Shown: positions 39,919-49,278, counted from the first letter of the stretch. The stretch: DNA of 53,925 bases from GCA-003244245 sp036378735 (GCA_036378735.1 DASUVX010000021.1:1-53925), one strand, 5' to 3'. Translations and numbers: made by a program. Notes: generated by a model not told the origin, from the letters alone.

Positions 39919-41268
39919 TTATGGGCGCAACCAGTACAGCGCCGCGCCCAGGTCGGGCACCGGGTGCACGCGCATCCCGGCGGGTGGGGCGCCGTCGGAG
40001 TCTGGTGGCACGAGCGCGTGCTGGAAACCCAGCCGGGCGGCTTCAGCGAGCCGCCGGCGCAGCCCCGTCACCGGCCGGACCTCACCGGCCAGTCCGACCT
40101 CCCCGATCGCCACGGTCCGCGGGGGCGGTAGCAGGTCACCGGCCGCCGAGACGACGGCGAGCGCGACGGCGAGATCGGCCGCCGGCTCACACACCCGCAT
40201 GCCACCCACCGTGGCGGTGTAGACGTCCGACCCCGCCAGCTTCACGCCGCAGCGTCGCTCGATGACCGCCAGCACCATCGCCACCCGGGATGAGTCCAGC
40301 CCGCTCACCGCGCGGCGTGGGTTGGCAAGCGAGGACTCCGCCACCAGGGCCTGGATTTCGCCCAGCAATGGCCGTTTGCCCTCCACCACGACCGTCACCG
40401 CGGTGCCGGACACCGCGCCGTCGCGGTGGCTGAGAAACAACCCGGACGGGTCGGGCAACCCGATGATGCCGTCGTCGGTGAGCTCAAAGCAGCCGATCTC
40501 GTCGGCGGCCCCAAACCGGTTCTTGACTCCGCGAACCATCCGCAATGTGGAGTGCCGATCGCCGTCGAAGCTCAGCACCACGTCCACCAGGTGTTCCAGC
40601 ACCCGTGGCCCGGCCACCGTCCCGTCCTTGGTGACGTGCCCGACCAGCACGACCGGCAGCCCGCGCTGCTTGGCCGTAGTGATCAGCGCGCTGGCCACGG
40701 CGCGGACCTGCGACACCCCGCCCGGGCTGCCCTCGACGCCGGGGCAGCACATGGTCTGTACCGAGTCGATGACCAGCAGCTTCGGGTCGACGGCATCGAG
40801 ATGGCCGAGCACCGCGGCGAGATCCGACTCGGCGGCGAGGAACAGCTCGTCGTGCAGTGCGCCGGTGCGCTGCGCCCGCAAGCGGACCTGGCCCGCCGAC
40901 TCCTCGCCGGTCACATACAGCGCGCGCCGTCCGGTCGCCGCGCAGCGGTGGGCAACCTCTAGCAGCAGGGTGGACTTGCCTACCCCCGGTTCGCCGGCCA
41001 GCAGCACCACCGCGCCGGGGACCAGGCCGCCGCCCAGTACCCGGTCGAGTTCGGCCACTCCGGTGGCGGTGGCCTGTGCGGACTGCAGATCTACCTGGGA
41101 TATCGGGCAGGCCGGGGACGAAGGTGTACCGGCCGCCACCGCCGGCGCCAACCGGGGCCCGGCCGCGACCACACTGCCCCAGGCGTGGCACTCCGGGCAC
41201 CGACCCACCCACTTGGCCATTTCATGCCCGCACTCCACGCACCGGACCCCCACGGAAACCCGTCCCAT
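39919..41268 (-). CDS. radA: DNA repair protein RadA (Sms)
   Basis: A 449-residue RadA, a RecA-related helicase that helps branch migration in recombination. The N-terminal C4 zinc finger has Cys10, Cys13, Cys24 and Cys27; Walker A is GEPGVGKST (92-100), the RadA-specific motif KNRFG is at 249-253, and the C-terminal domain is Lon-protease-like without catalytic need. ATG 41268 fits the family; the longer frame to 41403 runs through the tandem repeat and palindrome upstream. It heads the conserved radA-lpqE-carD block and is convergent/adjacent to the VOC gene. Confidence 0.96.
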   Translation of the reverse strand: MGRVSVGVRCVECGHEMAKWVGRCPECHAWGSVVAAGPRLAPAVAAGTPSSPACPISQVDLQSAQATATGVAELDRVLGGGLVPGAVVLLAGEPGVGKSTLLLEVAHRCAATGRRALYVTGEESAGQVRLRAQRTGALHDELFLAAESDLAAVLGHLDAVDPKLLVIDSVQTMCCPGVEGSPGGVSQVRAVASALITTAKQRGLPVVLVGHVTKDGTVAGPRVLEHLVDVVLSFDGDRHSTLRMVRGVKNRFGAADEIGCFELTDDGIIGLPDPSGLFLSHRDGAVSGTAVTVVVEGKRPLLGEIQALVAESSLANPRRAVSGLDSSRVAMVLAVIERRCGVKLAGSDVYTATVGGMRVCEPAADLAVALAVVSAAGDLLPPPRTVAIGEVGLAGEVRPVTGLRRRLAEAARLGFQHALVPPDSDGAPPAGMRVHPVPDLGAALYWLRP

Positions 41269-41315
41269 GCCCGCGCACGCTATCCACCCACCCCGACAAC
41301 CCCCGCGCCCCCGAC

Positions 41316-41350
41316 ACCCCCACCCCGACACCCCCACCCCGACACCCCCA
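41316..41350. repeat. Short C-rich tandem repeat upstream of radA
   Basis: About two and a half copies of a 14-bp unit (CACCCCGACACCCC) lie between the radA start and the palindrome. Because the same letters as the palindrome's outer edge (ACCCCGACA) recur, the array may have grown from the palindrome by slippage. No function is evident. Confidence 0.6.
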
Positions 41351-41405
41351 CATGGAGACATATCGGGGTCTAGCGGGCCGCTTTCACCCCGATATGTCTC
41401 CATGT
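41350..41405. repeat. Inverted repeat, copy 2 of the ACATGGAGACATATCGGG element
   Basis: Perfect 19-bp arms ACATGGAGACATATCGGGG (41350-41368) and its complement (41387-41405), extendable outward by about seven bases with one mismatch. The loop sequence differs from that of copy 1 at 16290-16352 while the stem is kept. It lies between the divergent-free gap of radA (start) and lpqE-like gene (stop), both minus strand. Confidence 0.85.
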
Positions 41406-41429
41406 CGGGGTGGAGGGGTAGGGGGTGAG

Positions 41430-41966
41430 CTAGCTGGCTGAGATGGAGGGTGGGGCCATGGGGACCGGGAGGGTGATCTTGCCGGCGTTGCGGAACTGGA
41501 ACGTCAGTGGGGTGTTGAGACCGGCGTGCAACGGCTGGCTGGTGGTGAGCAGCACCCTTAGCTCCCCGACGACCAGCGGGCTGGTGGGCTCGGTCGCACC
41601 GGCGGTGCTGATGACGGTGGTACCGGCCGGAATCTGGGTGGTGCCCAGCACTACCGCCTGACCGGCTGCCGGGCTACTGACACCGATCAGCTCGTCGGAA
41701 CTGTCCCCCTGATTGATGACGGTCAGGATCACCGGCACCGTCGAGCCGGCGGGGTAGGTGCCATCCTTATTCGGCGGGAAGGGGATGTACACGTTGCGCA
41801 GCGCGATGGCGTTGCCGGCGTTGCCGGAAGCGCCGTCGACAGCAGCCACCTGGCGATCGGTCTGAGTGATCTGGCCCGCACCGCAGCCGACCACCGGCAG
41901 CGCGACCGTCAGTGCGCAGACGCAGCACGCCACGACCCTAACTGCGATGTTGAGAGGCACCCGCAT
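41430..41966 (-). CDS. LpqE-like lipoprotein
   Basis: A 178-residue lipoprotein. The signal VVACCVCALTVALPVVGCGA has the lipobox cysteine at 28; the mature part is a beta-sandwich-like domain (YIPFPPNKDGTYPAGSTVPV, ILTVINQGDSSDELIGVSSP, and closing VPMAPP). It corresponds in place and look to mycobacterial LpqE between radA and carD, part of a group related to copper-chaperone-like DUF461 domains; metal ligands are not evident here. ATG 41966 begins right at the basic n-region. Function not established. Confidence 0.82.
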   Translation of the reverse strand: MRVPLNIAVRVVACCVCALTVALPVVGCGAGQITQTDRQVAAVDGASGNAGNAIALRNVYIPFPPNKDGTYPAGSTVPVILTVINQGDSSDELIGVSSPAAGQAVVLGTTQIPAGTTVISTAGATEPTSPLVVGELRVLLTTSQPLHAGLNTPLTFQFRNAGKITLPVPMAPPSISAS

Positions 41967-42142
41967 GGTCAAATCGTATCTGACCGGCTTCTCCGGCAGC
42001 TGCGCTGCCTGCACAGACGTGACCCGCGCCAGCCGGTCCACTGTGGAGTGAGTGTGAGCTGCACAACGCCGAGTTGCCTGGGCTGAGCCCGTTGTCGGAT
42101 CCTCTGACCTGCGACGACGCTCCAGCAGCCCCGCGCGATCCG

Positions 42143-42168
42143 GTTTACGGGCGTGGTAACCTGGGTAT
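42143..42168 (+). promoter_or_regulatory. carD promoter, GTTT-N16-GGGTAT (SigB/SigF-type)
   Basis: GTTT at 42143-42146 and GGGTAT at 42163-42168 are separated by 16 bp, matching the general-stress sigma (SigB/SigF-type) consensus of actinobacteria. It lies 22 bp upstream of the carD ATG. The same segment also offers TTTACG/TATAGC for a vegetative sigma, so the assignment is tentative. Confidence 0.45.
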
Positions 42169-42189
42169 AGCGAAAGGGGCAGAGGACAC

Positions 42190-42678
42190 ATGGTTTTTAA
42201 GGTCGGAGAGACCGTCGTCTACCCGCATCACGGTGCCGCTCTCATCGAGGCCATTGAGACTCGAGTGATCAAGGGGGAGGAGAAGAAATACCTCGTCCTC
42301 AAGGTTGCTCAGGGTGATCTGACCGTCCGTGTTCCCGCTGCTAACGCCGAATTCGTCGGTGTCCGGGACGTCGTCGGGCAAGAAGGTCTCGATCGAGTTT
42401 TCGAGGTGCTGCGTGCTCCCCACACCGAGGAGCCGACGAACTGGTCACGGCGGTACAAGGCCAACTTGGAAAAGCTCGCCTCTGGCGATGTCAACAAGGT
42501 GGCAGAAGTGGTCCGGGATCTCTGGCGTCGTGAGCGTGATCGCGGCCTGTCGGCCGGTGAGAAGCGCATGCTCGCCAAGGCCCGCCAGATTCTGGTCAGC
42601 GAGCTCGCGCTCGCCGAGGGCACCAACGAGGACAACGCCGAGGTGCTGCTCGACGAGGTCCTCGCTGCTGCCTCCTAA
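42190..42678 (+). CDS. carD: CarD-family RNA polymerase-binding transcription regulator
   Basis: A 162-residue CarD with the RNA-polymerase-interacting domain first (FKVGETVVYPHHGAALIEAI, and the Tudor-like sheet to about 60) and the DNA-binding helical domain with the conserved Trp (NKVAEVVRDLWRRERDRGLS). It stabilises open complexes at promoters including those of rRNA genes. An AAAGGGGC ribosome site and the stress-type promoter lie upstream. Divergent from the lpqE-like gene; next gene ispD starts within 30 bp of its stop. Confidence 0.96.
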   Translation: MVFKVGETVVYPHHGAALIEAIETRVIKGEEKKYLVLKVAQGDLTVRVPAANAEFVGVRDVVGQEGLDRVFEVLRAPHTEEPTNWSRRYKANLEKLASGDVNKVAEVVRDLWRRERDRGLSAGEKRMLAKARQILVSELALAEGTNEDNAEVLLDEVLAAAS

Positions 42679-42704
42679 CTGCCAGTCGTCTCCTGGCGAC
42701 TACG

Positions 42705-43403
42705 CTGACGTCGCTCACACCTCGCGTCGCGGCACTGGTCCCGGCGGCCGGGCAAGGCGTGCGGTTGGCGGCGGGAATGCCGAAGGCGTTTGTGCCGCTA
42801 CGTGGCCGCCCGCTGCTCTGGCACTGCGTACAAGGATTGCTGGCGTCCGGTTGCATCCACCTGGTGGTGGTCGCAGTCGGTGCGCGGCATCACGATCGCG
42901 CGCGAGCCGTACTCGCTGAGGCCGGGGAGCAGGTCAAGATAGTTACCGGTGGCGCGCACCGCTCGGATTCGGTGCGCGCAGCCCTGCATAGTGCCTCCGA
43001 CGCCGATGTGGTGGTAGTGCATGACGCCGCTCGTTGCCTCGCCCCGATCAGCGTGATCCAGTCGGTGGTGCACGCGGTCGTGGCCGGCGCGCCGGCCGTG
43101 GTGCCCGTGCTGACCGTGGTCGACACGATCAAGCAGGTGAACTCCGCCGGGTGCGTGGTGCGCACGGTGGACCGTTCGTCGTTGCGAGCGGTGCAGACTC
43201 CCCAGGGATTTGCCGCCGACCTGCTACGGCGAGCCCACCAGGCGCCATCTGCGCTGGTGACCGACGATGCCGGGCTCGTCGAGGCGTTGGGCGTGCCGGT
43301 GACCACGCTGCTGGGCCACCCGCATGCGTTCAAGATCACTACTCCGTTCGATCTCGCCGTCGCCGAGATGCTGACCGGCGCGCAAGCCGTTGATCAGGCA
43401 TGA
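42705..43403 (+). CDS. ispD: 2-C-methyl-D-erythritol 4-phosphate cytidylyltransferase
   Basis: Third step of the MEP isoprenoid pathway (CTP + MEP to CDP-ME). The CTP-binding motif reads ALVPAAGQGVRLAAGMPKAF, with VVHDAARCLAP and VQTPQGFAADLL further on; the end overlaps ispF as ATGA. The nucleotide-binding loop begins before the only in-frame ATG/GTG start, the GTG at 42759. No canonical start codon exists in frame between the carD stop and 42759, so initiation at a CTG (42705 or 42693) is the best guess. The length (about 232 aa) then matches the family. The enzyme identity is firm; the start is not. Confidence 0.88.
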   Translation: MTSLTPRVAALVPAAGQGVRLAAGMPKAFVPLRGRPLLWHCVQGLLASGCIHLVVVAVGARHHDRARAVLAEAGEQVKIVTGGAHRSDSVRAALHSASDADVVVVHDAARCLAPISVIQSVVHAVVAGAPAVVPVLTVVDTIKQVNSAGCVVRTVDRSSLRAVQTPQGFAADLLRRAHQAPSALVTDDAGLVEALGVPVTTLLGHPHAFKITTPFDLAVAEMLTGAQAVDQA

Positions 43404-43864
43404 GAGTCGGCATCGGCACCGATGTGCACCCTGTGCAACCTGATCGGGCTTGCTGGATCGCCGGACTGAACTGGCCCGACGTGCCCGGTTGTGCTGGCCA
43501 TTCCGACGGTGATGTGGCCGCACACGCGTTGTGTGATGCGGCGCTGTCCGCTGCGGGTCTGGGCGACCTGGGCGCGGTGTTCGGAACCGACGCGCAGCGC
43601 TGGTCCGGGGCGCACGGGGCTGCGCTGCTCACCGAAGTGCGCCACCGGCTGGCCGACCACGGCTGGAGCGTGGCCAACGGCGCGGTGCAGGTGATCGGCA
43701 ACGCGCCGCGGGTGAGCACCCGCCGTGCCGAGGCGCAGCGCGTGCTGTCCGACGCCCTGGGTGGGCCGGTTTCGGTGTCCGGCACCACCACCGACGGCCT
43801 CGGCCTCACCGGCCGCGGTGAGGGTGTCGCCGCCGTCGCCACCGTGCTGCTCGTGCGGGCGTGA
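43400..43864 (+). CDS. ispF: 2-C-methyl-D-erythritol 2,4-cyclodiphosphate synthase
   Basis: A 154-residue MEP-pathway enzyme that closes the cyclodiphosphate ring. Zinc ligands Asp8, His10 and His42 are present in GIGTDVHPV and GHSDGDVAAHALCDA, and the closing TTTDGLGLTGRGEGVAA holds the ligand and trimer residues. The ATG overlaps the ispD stop, so the two are cotranslated. Normal length. Confidence 0.96.
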   Translation: MRVGIGTDVHPVQPDRACWIAGLNWPDVPGCAGHSDGDVAAHALCDAALSAAGLGDLGAVFGTDAQRWSGAHGAALLTEVRHRLADHGWSVANGAVQVIGNAPRVSTRRAEAQRVLSDALGGPVSVSGTTTDGLGLTGRGEGVAAVATVLLVRA

Positions 43865-43941
43865 TCGCCAGACATTGTCAGGGTCTCGCGCCAACATGCG
43901 ACCATGAAACTGCCACCGAACTCTGTGGAGGTGAGCCGCGG

Positions 43942-44547
43942 ATGGCATCTCCTGCCCAGCACGACGAGTACGACCCCTACGGCCGGACCGTCCTGCTCGA
44001 CCACGCCGGACCGTGGACGGAGGAGGAGTTCCTCGCGTTACCCGATGATCGGCGCATCGAGCTGCTGGACGGGGCACTGCTGGTGAGCCCCGGTCCAGGG
44101 GGCCGCCACCAGCGGATGTCGTTCCAGCTTTGCTACGCCCTGGGACGGGCAGCGCCGGACTGGATGGAAGTACTGGAGGCCATCAATGTCCGGGTGGGGC
44201 CGGACCGCATTCTGATCCCCGATCTGGTTGTGGTCACCAATCCCGGACTCGACCTGAAGATCTGGGACGCTGCCGATGTCGCGATGGTCGTCGAGATCGT
44301 CAGCCCAGGTAGCGTCGCGGCCGATCGGGCGATCAAGCCCCAGATGTACGCGACCGCGGGCATTGAGCACTTCCTGCGCGTCGAGCTCGGCAAGTTAGGC
44401 CCGAGCTCGGTGGCCTACCAGTTGCAGCGAGACCGTTATGTCGAGATCGTGTCCTCGGCGCCGGGACAGCTGATGCGCCTGACCGAGCCATTCAGCGCCG
44501 AGATTGACCTCGCCGCGCTCGCCGCGGCCACCCGCCCGCCGCCGTGA
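43942..44547 (+). CDS. Uma2-family PD-(D/E)xK endonuclease-like protein, second copy
   Basis: A 201-residue paralog of the Uma2 protein at 19715-20290, with the same core: Asp94 in LIPDLVVVT, Glu118 in VVEIVSPGS and Lys132 in DRAIKPQMYA. It starts at ATG 43942 after GTGGAGGTGAG. It interrupts the otherwise conserved ispF-cysS order of the block, so it was inserted here. Codon use is similar to its neighbours. Confidence 0.88.
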   Translation: MASPAQHDEYDPYGRTVLLDHAGPWTEEEFLALPDDRRIELLDGALLVSPGPGGRHQRMSFQLCYALGRAAPDWMEVLEAINVRVGPDRILIPDLVVVTNPGLDLKIWDAADVAMVVEIVSPGSVAADRAIKPQMYATAGIEHFLRVELGKLGPSSVAYQLQRDRYVEIVSSAPGQLMRLTEPFSAEIDLAALAAATRPPP

Positions 44548-44593
44548 TCGACGCGGCGAACGGAGCCCGGAGGACCCCCGTACCATCTTCGGC

Positions 44594-45991
<1,398 letters not shown>

Positions 45992-45995
45992 GCTG

Positions 45996-46976
45996 ATGGC
46001 GGGTAATTCCCGGCGCCGGGGGGCGATGCGCAAGCCGGGAACCAAGAAGGGTGCTGTAGTCGGCTCCGGTGGGCAAAAGCCCAAAGGGCTGCGCGGCCGC
46101 GGTGCTACCCCGCCCGCGGAGCTGCGGCCCGGCCACCCAGCTGCGCGCCAGGGTGCCCCACGCCGTCCTGCCCAGCACGCCGACCCTGCAGCCCGGCGTC
46201 GTGGCAGCAGCGAGCCGGGAGAGACCGTGCTCGGTCGCAACCCCGTGCTGGAATGCCTGCGGGCCGGTGTTCCGGCCACCGCGCTGCACGTCGCAATCGG
46301 GGTGGATCTCGACGACCGGATCAGCGAGTCCATCCGATTGGCCGCCGATGCCGGTCTGTCCGTGCTGGAGGTGCCACGCGCCGACCTCGATCGACTGTCC
46401 GGAGGTGCCCTGCACCAGGGCGTGGCGCTGTACGTGCTGCCGTTCCAGTACGCACTCGCCGAGGATGTGCTCGCCGGCGCCCAGGAGTCGGGCGTGGCTC
46501 CGCTGCTGGTGGCGCTGGATGGGGTGACCGACCCACGAAACCTGGGTGCCGTGGTGCGCAGTGCCGCCGCGTTCGGCGCGCACGGATTGCTGGTACCGCA
46601 GCGCCGCTCGGCGGGAATGACCGCAGTGGCGTGGCGGACCTCGGCGGGGACCGCCGCGCACTTACCGGTGGCCCGGGTGACCAATCTGGTGCGCACGCTG
46701 AAGAATCTCGCCGCATCCGGTCTGATGATTGTCGGGCTGGACGCCGGGGGCGCAATGTCATTTGATGCCTTCCCGCTGGCCACCGAGCCCTTGGTGCTCG
46801 TAGTCGGTTCGGAGGGGCGAGGGCTATCTCGGCTGGTCCGGGCAACCTGCGACGCCGTCGTGTCGATACCCATGGTGGGGCCGGTCGAGTCGCTTAACGC
46901 ATCGGTCGCCGCCGGTGTCATGCTCGCTGAGGTGGCGCGCTTACGGCGGGCGCTGAAGCGCACTCGGCCCTCGTAG
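45996..46976 (+). CDS. rlmB: SpoU/TrmH-family 23S rRNA (guanosine-2'-O-)-methyltransferase, RlmB-like
   Basis: A 326-residue rRNA methyltransferase of the knotted SPOUT class. A basic, low-complexity N-terminus (about 1-70, RRRGAMRKPGTKKGA) is followed by a substrate-binding domain (ETVLGRNPVLECLRAG...) and the SAM knot with DPRNLGAVVRSAAAFG, LVVGSEGRGLSRLVR and IPMVGPVESLNASVAAGVML. It sits after cysS as in mycobacteria (Rv3579c). The N-terminal extension and the gene's place suggest the RlmB group; a tRNA target is less likely. Confidence 0.9.
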   Translation: MAGNSRRRGAMRKPGTKKGAVVGSGGQKPKGLRGRGATPPAELRPGHPAARQGAPRRPAQHADPAARRRGSSEPGETVLGRNPVLECLRAGVPATALHVAIGVDLDDRISESIRLAADAGLSVLEVPRADLDRLSGGALHQGVALYVLPFQYALAEDVLAGAQESGVAPLLVALDGVTDPRNLGAVVRSAAAFGAHGLLVPQRRSAGMTAVAWRTSAGTAAHLPVARVTNLVRTLKNLAASGLMIVGLDAGGAMSFDAFPLATEPLVLVVGSEGRGLSRLVRATCDAVVSIPMVGPVESLNASVAAGVMLAEVARLRRALKRTRPS

Positions 46977-47108
46977 CGCGGTGAAACGAGCGCTTTCGGC
47001 ATGCCGCCGGTTTGCATCGCGCGGCGTTGTGTATCTTGTCGCGGTCACCGTTAACCACACGGTAGTTGCGCCTATGCCGCGTTACTTCCGGTAAGGAGAA
47101 TCCGTCCC

Positions 47109-47519
47109 GTGGCCCAGAAGACCATCGTCACCCTCATCGACGACCTCACCGGTGAGGAAGCCGAGGACATTACGACAGTTGAGTTCGCCCTCGAAGGCGT
47201 GACCTACGAGATCGACCTGGCGGACGACAACGCCGCCAAGCTCCGTGACAACCTGTCGCGTTACGTCGCGGCTGCGCGCAAGACCAGCGCGCGGCGGCCG
47301 AGTACCCGAGGCGACCGATCCGCCGGTCGCGGAAGCAGCAATGGTAGCGCCGCGCGAAGTGGCTATAACCGGGACACGCTGCGCGCCATCCGTGAGTGGG
47401 CCAAGCAGAACGGTCACAGTGTCAGTGATCGCGGCCGGCTTCCGCTCAATGTGCTCAACGCGTGGGAAGCGAATCACCAGGCAGCGAAGAACGGTCACCT
47501 TCCCGCCTTTTCGGGATAG
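47109..47519 (+). CDS. lsr2: Lsr2-like nucleoid-associated protein
   Basis: A 136-residue Lsr2: the N-terminal oligomerisation domain (MAQKTIVTLIDDLTGEEAED, TTVEFALEGVTYEIDLADDN), a linker rich in Ser/Arg/Gly, and the C-terminal DNA-binding domain with the AT-hook-like SDRGRLP. It silences AT-rich, often horizontally acquired, DNA. AAGGAGAATCC precedes the GTG at 47109. Ordinary for this class of organism and possibly the silencer of the mobile DNA elsewhere in the window. Confidence 0.95.
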   Translation: MAQKTIVTLIDDLTGEEAEDITTVEFALEGVTYEIDLADDNAAKLRDNLSRYVAAARKTSARRPSTRGDRSAGRGSSNGSAARSGYNRDTLRAIREWAKQNGHSVSDRGRLPLNVLNAWEANHQAAKNGHLPAFSG

Positions 47520-47639
47520 CACGGCCCGGTACCTGAACTGCATCATTCCGGCACGTCCGGTTAGACGTCGCCCCGCCGCAAATGTGGTGGTCATGGCGGG
47601 GCAGACGGACCGGAAGCAAACTGTGGGGGCTGAGTTAGC

Positions 47640-47909
47640 GTGGACCCGGGAAGCGCCGGGCCGCCGTGGCTGACGATCACCATTGCAGGACTGTCCCTGC
47701 TGGGGGTTGTGATCACAGCTGTGGTCGGTCCGGTCGTGGTTGATCGTCGCAAATCACGCCCTGCCGTGCTCAAAACGCCGGACGCCGCAGTGATCGCACA
47801 ACGGGCCGATGATGCGGTCATGATCATTCAGCATGAGATCAGTGACCTGCAGAATCGAGTCGGACGGCTGGAGGCGCTGCAGATGGCGGGTACCGATGCC
47901 CACCGTTGA
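47640..47909 (+). CDS. Small single-TM protein, phage DUF2746-like
   Basis: An 89-residue protein: N-terminal helix (WLTITIAGLSLLGVVITAVV), basic stretch VVDRRKSRP, then an amphipathic coiled-coil (ISDLQNRVGRLEALQ). The order resembles DUF2746-type proteins found beside holins in mycobacteriophages, but this is from shape, not from motif identity. Its stop overlaps the start of the next gene. No other phage genes are adjacent. Confidence 0.6.
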   Translation: MDPGSAGPPWLTITIAGLSLLGVVITAVVGPVVVDRRKSRPAVLKTPDAAVIAQRADDAVMIIQHEISDLQNRVGRLEALQMAGTDAHR

Positions 47910-48771
47910 CCGGCTCACTGAGGGCCTGCAGGAACTGCGGGACTCGATTGCGCAGACCGCCGAAGCCGCGCCGCAGGTGGCCCGCCAGGAGGTTCGCCGG
48001 GAGGGTCGCGCTTACTTTCGTGGCGCGGTGATTGCTTCGGTGATCACCTCCCTGCTGGTCGGCATTCCGCTGTTCCTGCTCGCCGAGCAGTTTTCCGCGT
48101 ACACCACTGCCGACCAGGCGCGTGCAGCCCAGTTGCAGGCGTCCGCGGACGACATCCGGCGGCTCGCGCAGGGTGCTCACGACCTGGGTGTGCAGGCGAA
48201 CGACGAACTCGCGCGTCGCGGCCTGGCGACCGTCCCGATCCCCACCCCGGGCACCGCGCCGGACTCCCAAGTGCTCGCGGCGGCATCCACCGCCCAGGTC
48301 GCGGCCAAGATCGCCGCTGAGTCCATCGTGGTGCCCACTCCTGCCCAAATCCGGGCGGAGGTCGCAGCTCAACTGGCCAAGCTACCGCCACCACCGGTAG
48401 GACCCACGCCCCAACAGCTCACCGAGGCTGTGCAGGCATACGTTGCGGCGAACAGCGAGCAGCTGCGCGGCCCCCGAGGGGAACGGGGCGAGGCGGGTAA
48501 GTCTCCACCGTGCCTTGCTGAACCCACCCAATGCCAGGGTGCCCAGGGTGAGCCGGGTCCTCGCGGTGAGCCGCCGGTGGGCTGGACCGTTGCGGAAGCT
48601 GATGGCTCCACCACCAGCTGCCAACGCGCCGCTGATTTCACCGTGACCGCGCCCAAGTATCGCTGCTCGCACGCCGCATCGACCCCATCGACCGCCCCGT
48701 CATCCCCGGCGATGACCACGGAGCCTGCTGAGCCAGGCAGCGCCGTGCCTTTGCCGTTGCCCGTGGGATGA
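47896..48771 (+). CDS. Membrane protein with collagen-like segment
   Basis: A 291-residue protein: an N-terminal helical stalk, a hydrophobic helix (RGAVIASVITSLLVGIPLFL at about 45-65) and a long Ala/Pro-rich outside part. Near residue 190 to 220 Gly-X-Y triplets appear (GPRGERGEAGK, then GAQGEPGPRGEP), split by a short Cys-containing insert. A Ser/Thr/Pro tail follows. The ATG at 47896 overlaps the previous gene. Collagen-like tracts occur in actinophage structural proteins and in surface proteins; I cannot choose between those. Confidence 0.68.
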   Translation: MPTVDRLTEGLQELRDSIAQTAEAAPQVARQEVRREGRAYFRGAVIASVITSLLVGIPLFLLAEQFSAYTTADQARAAQLQASADDIRRLAQGAHDLGVQANDELARRGLATVPIPTPGTAPDSQVLAAASTAQVAAKIAAESIVVPTPAQIRAEVAAQLAKLPPPPVGPTPQQLTEAVQAYVAANSEQLRGPRGERGEAGKSPPCLAEPTQCQGAQGEPGPRGEPPVGWTVAEADGSTTSCQRAADFTVTAPKYRCSHAASTPSTAPSSPAMTTEPAEPGSAVPLPLPVG

Positions 48772-48953
48772 CCTGGCCCGTGGGGCGACCTGGCCGGGCT
48801 GGCGAACCGATCAGCCGTGACCGCCGAACGCCTTATGCTCGTCGGCGACTCGCGAGCAGCTCGGTGGGCGGGGTCGTGGACCTGACCTTTCCCCGCTCAC
48901 CGGGCTTCCATTCGTGGCGATCCCCATCCCGCGACCGCTGAGTACGGCAAACC

Positions 48954-49021
48954 TGTCGCCGAGTTCGGCATCAGGGCTGCTCGATCGATCTCGAGCAGCC
49001 CTCGTGTCGAACTCGGCGACA
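48954..49021. repeat. Long intergenic palindrome of 68 nt
   Basis: TGTCGCCGAGTTCG at the left pairs with CGAACTCGGCGACA at the right, and GGGCTGCTCG with CGAGCAGCCC nearer the centre, leaving a loop of about eight bases. The palindrome lies between the collagen-like gene and a small minus-strand gene and could end both transcripts. No U-tract; one short bulge. Confidence 0.72.
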
Positions 49022-49042
49022 AGAGAGCGCCACTGCCAGACG

Positions 49043-49207
49043 TTAGCGCCGCCCGCCGGTCCTGCGGGCGACTGTGAAGCCGATCAATCCTCCGATGACA
49101 ACAAGGAAGATGATCACAAAAAGGATGAATTTGCCGACGCCTGCCAGGAAACCTCGGGCTTCGAGTTCGGCGGCGAGCAGGCTGGCTTGCGTCAATGTGA
49201 GCAACAT
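49043..49207 (-). CDS. Small single-pass membrane protein, 54 residues
   Basis: From ATG 49207: a Leu/Ala-rich amphipathic start (MLLTLTQASLLAAELEARGF), a strong hydrophobic helix (KFILFVIIFLVVIGGLIGFT) and a basic Arg/Gly end. The longer frame to 49267 adds an Arg-rich leader that is unlikely to be real. Such mini-proteins are common in actinobacteria but not assigned. Possible regulator or stress peptide; uncertain. Confidence 0.5.
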   Translation of the reverse strand: MLLTLTQASLLAAELEARGFLAGVGKFILFVIIFLVVIGGLIGFTVARRTGGRR

Positions 49208-49278
49208 TCGTCGATGGTAGGGCCTCAGGCGCCGCCGCGCTCTGCAGAACTGTCGGTGTCGGGCCATATCGTCGCCAT

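Noticed and set aside
41316..41350. A CRISPR-like array upstream of radA
   Set aside because: Units are only 14 bp, C-rich and contiguous, without spacers; it is a slippage tandem repeat.
42759..43403. GTG 42759 as the ispD start
   Set aside because: It would delete the CTP-binding ALVPAAGQG loop that is clearly encoded just upstream in frame.
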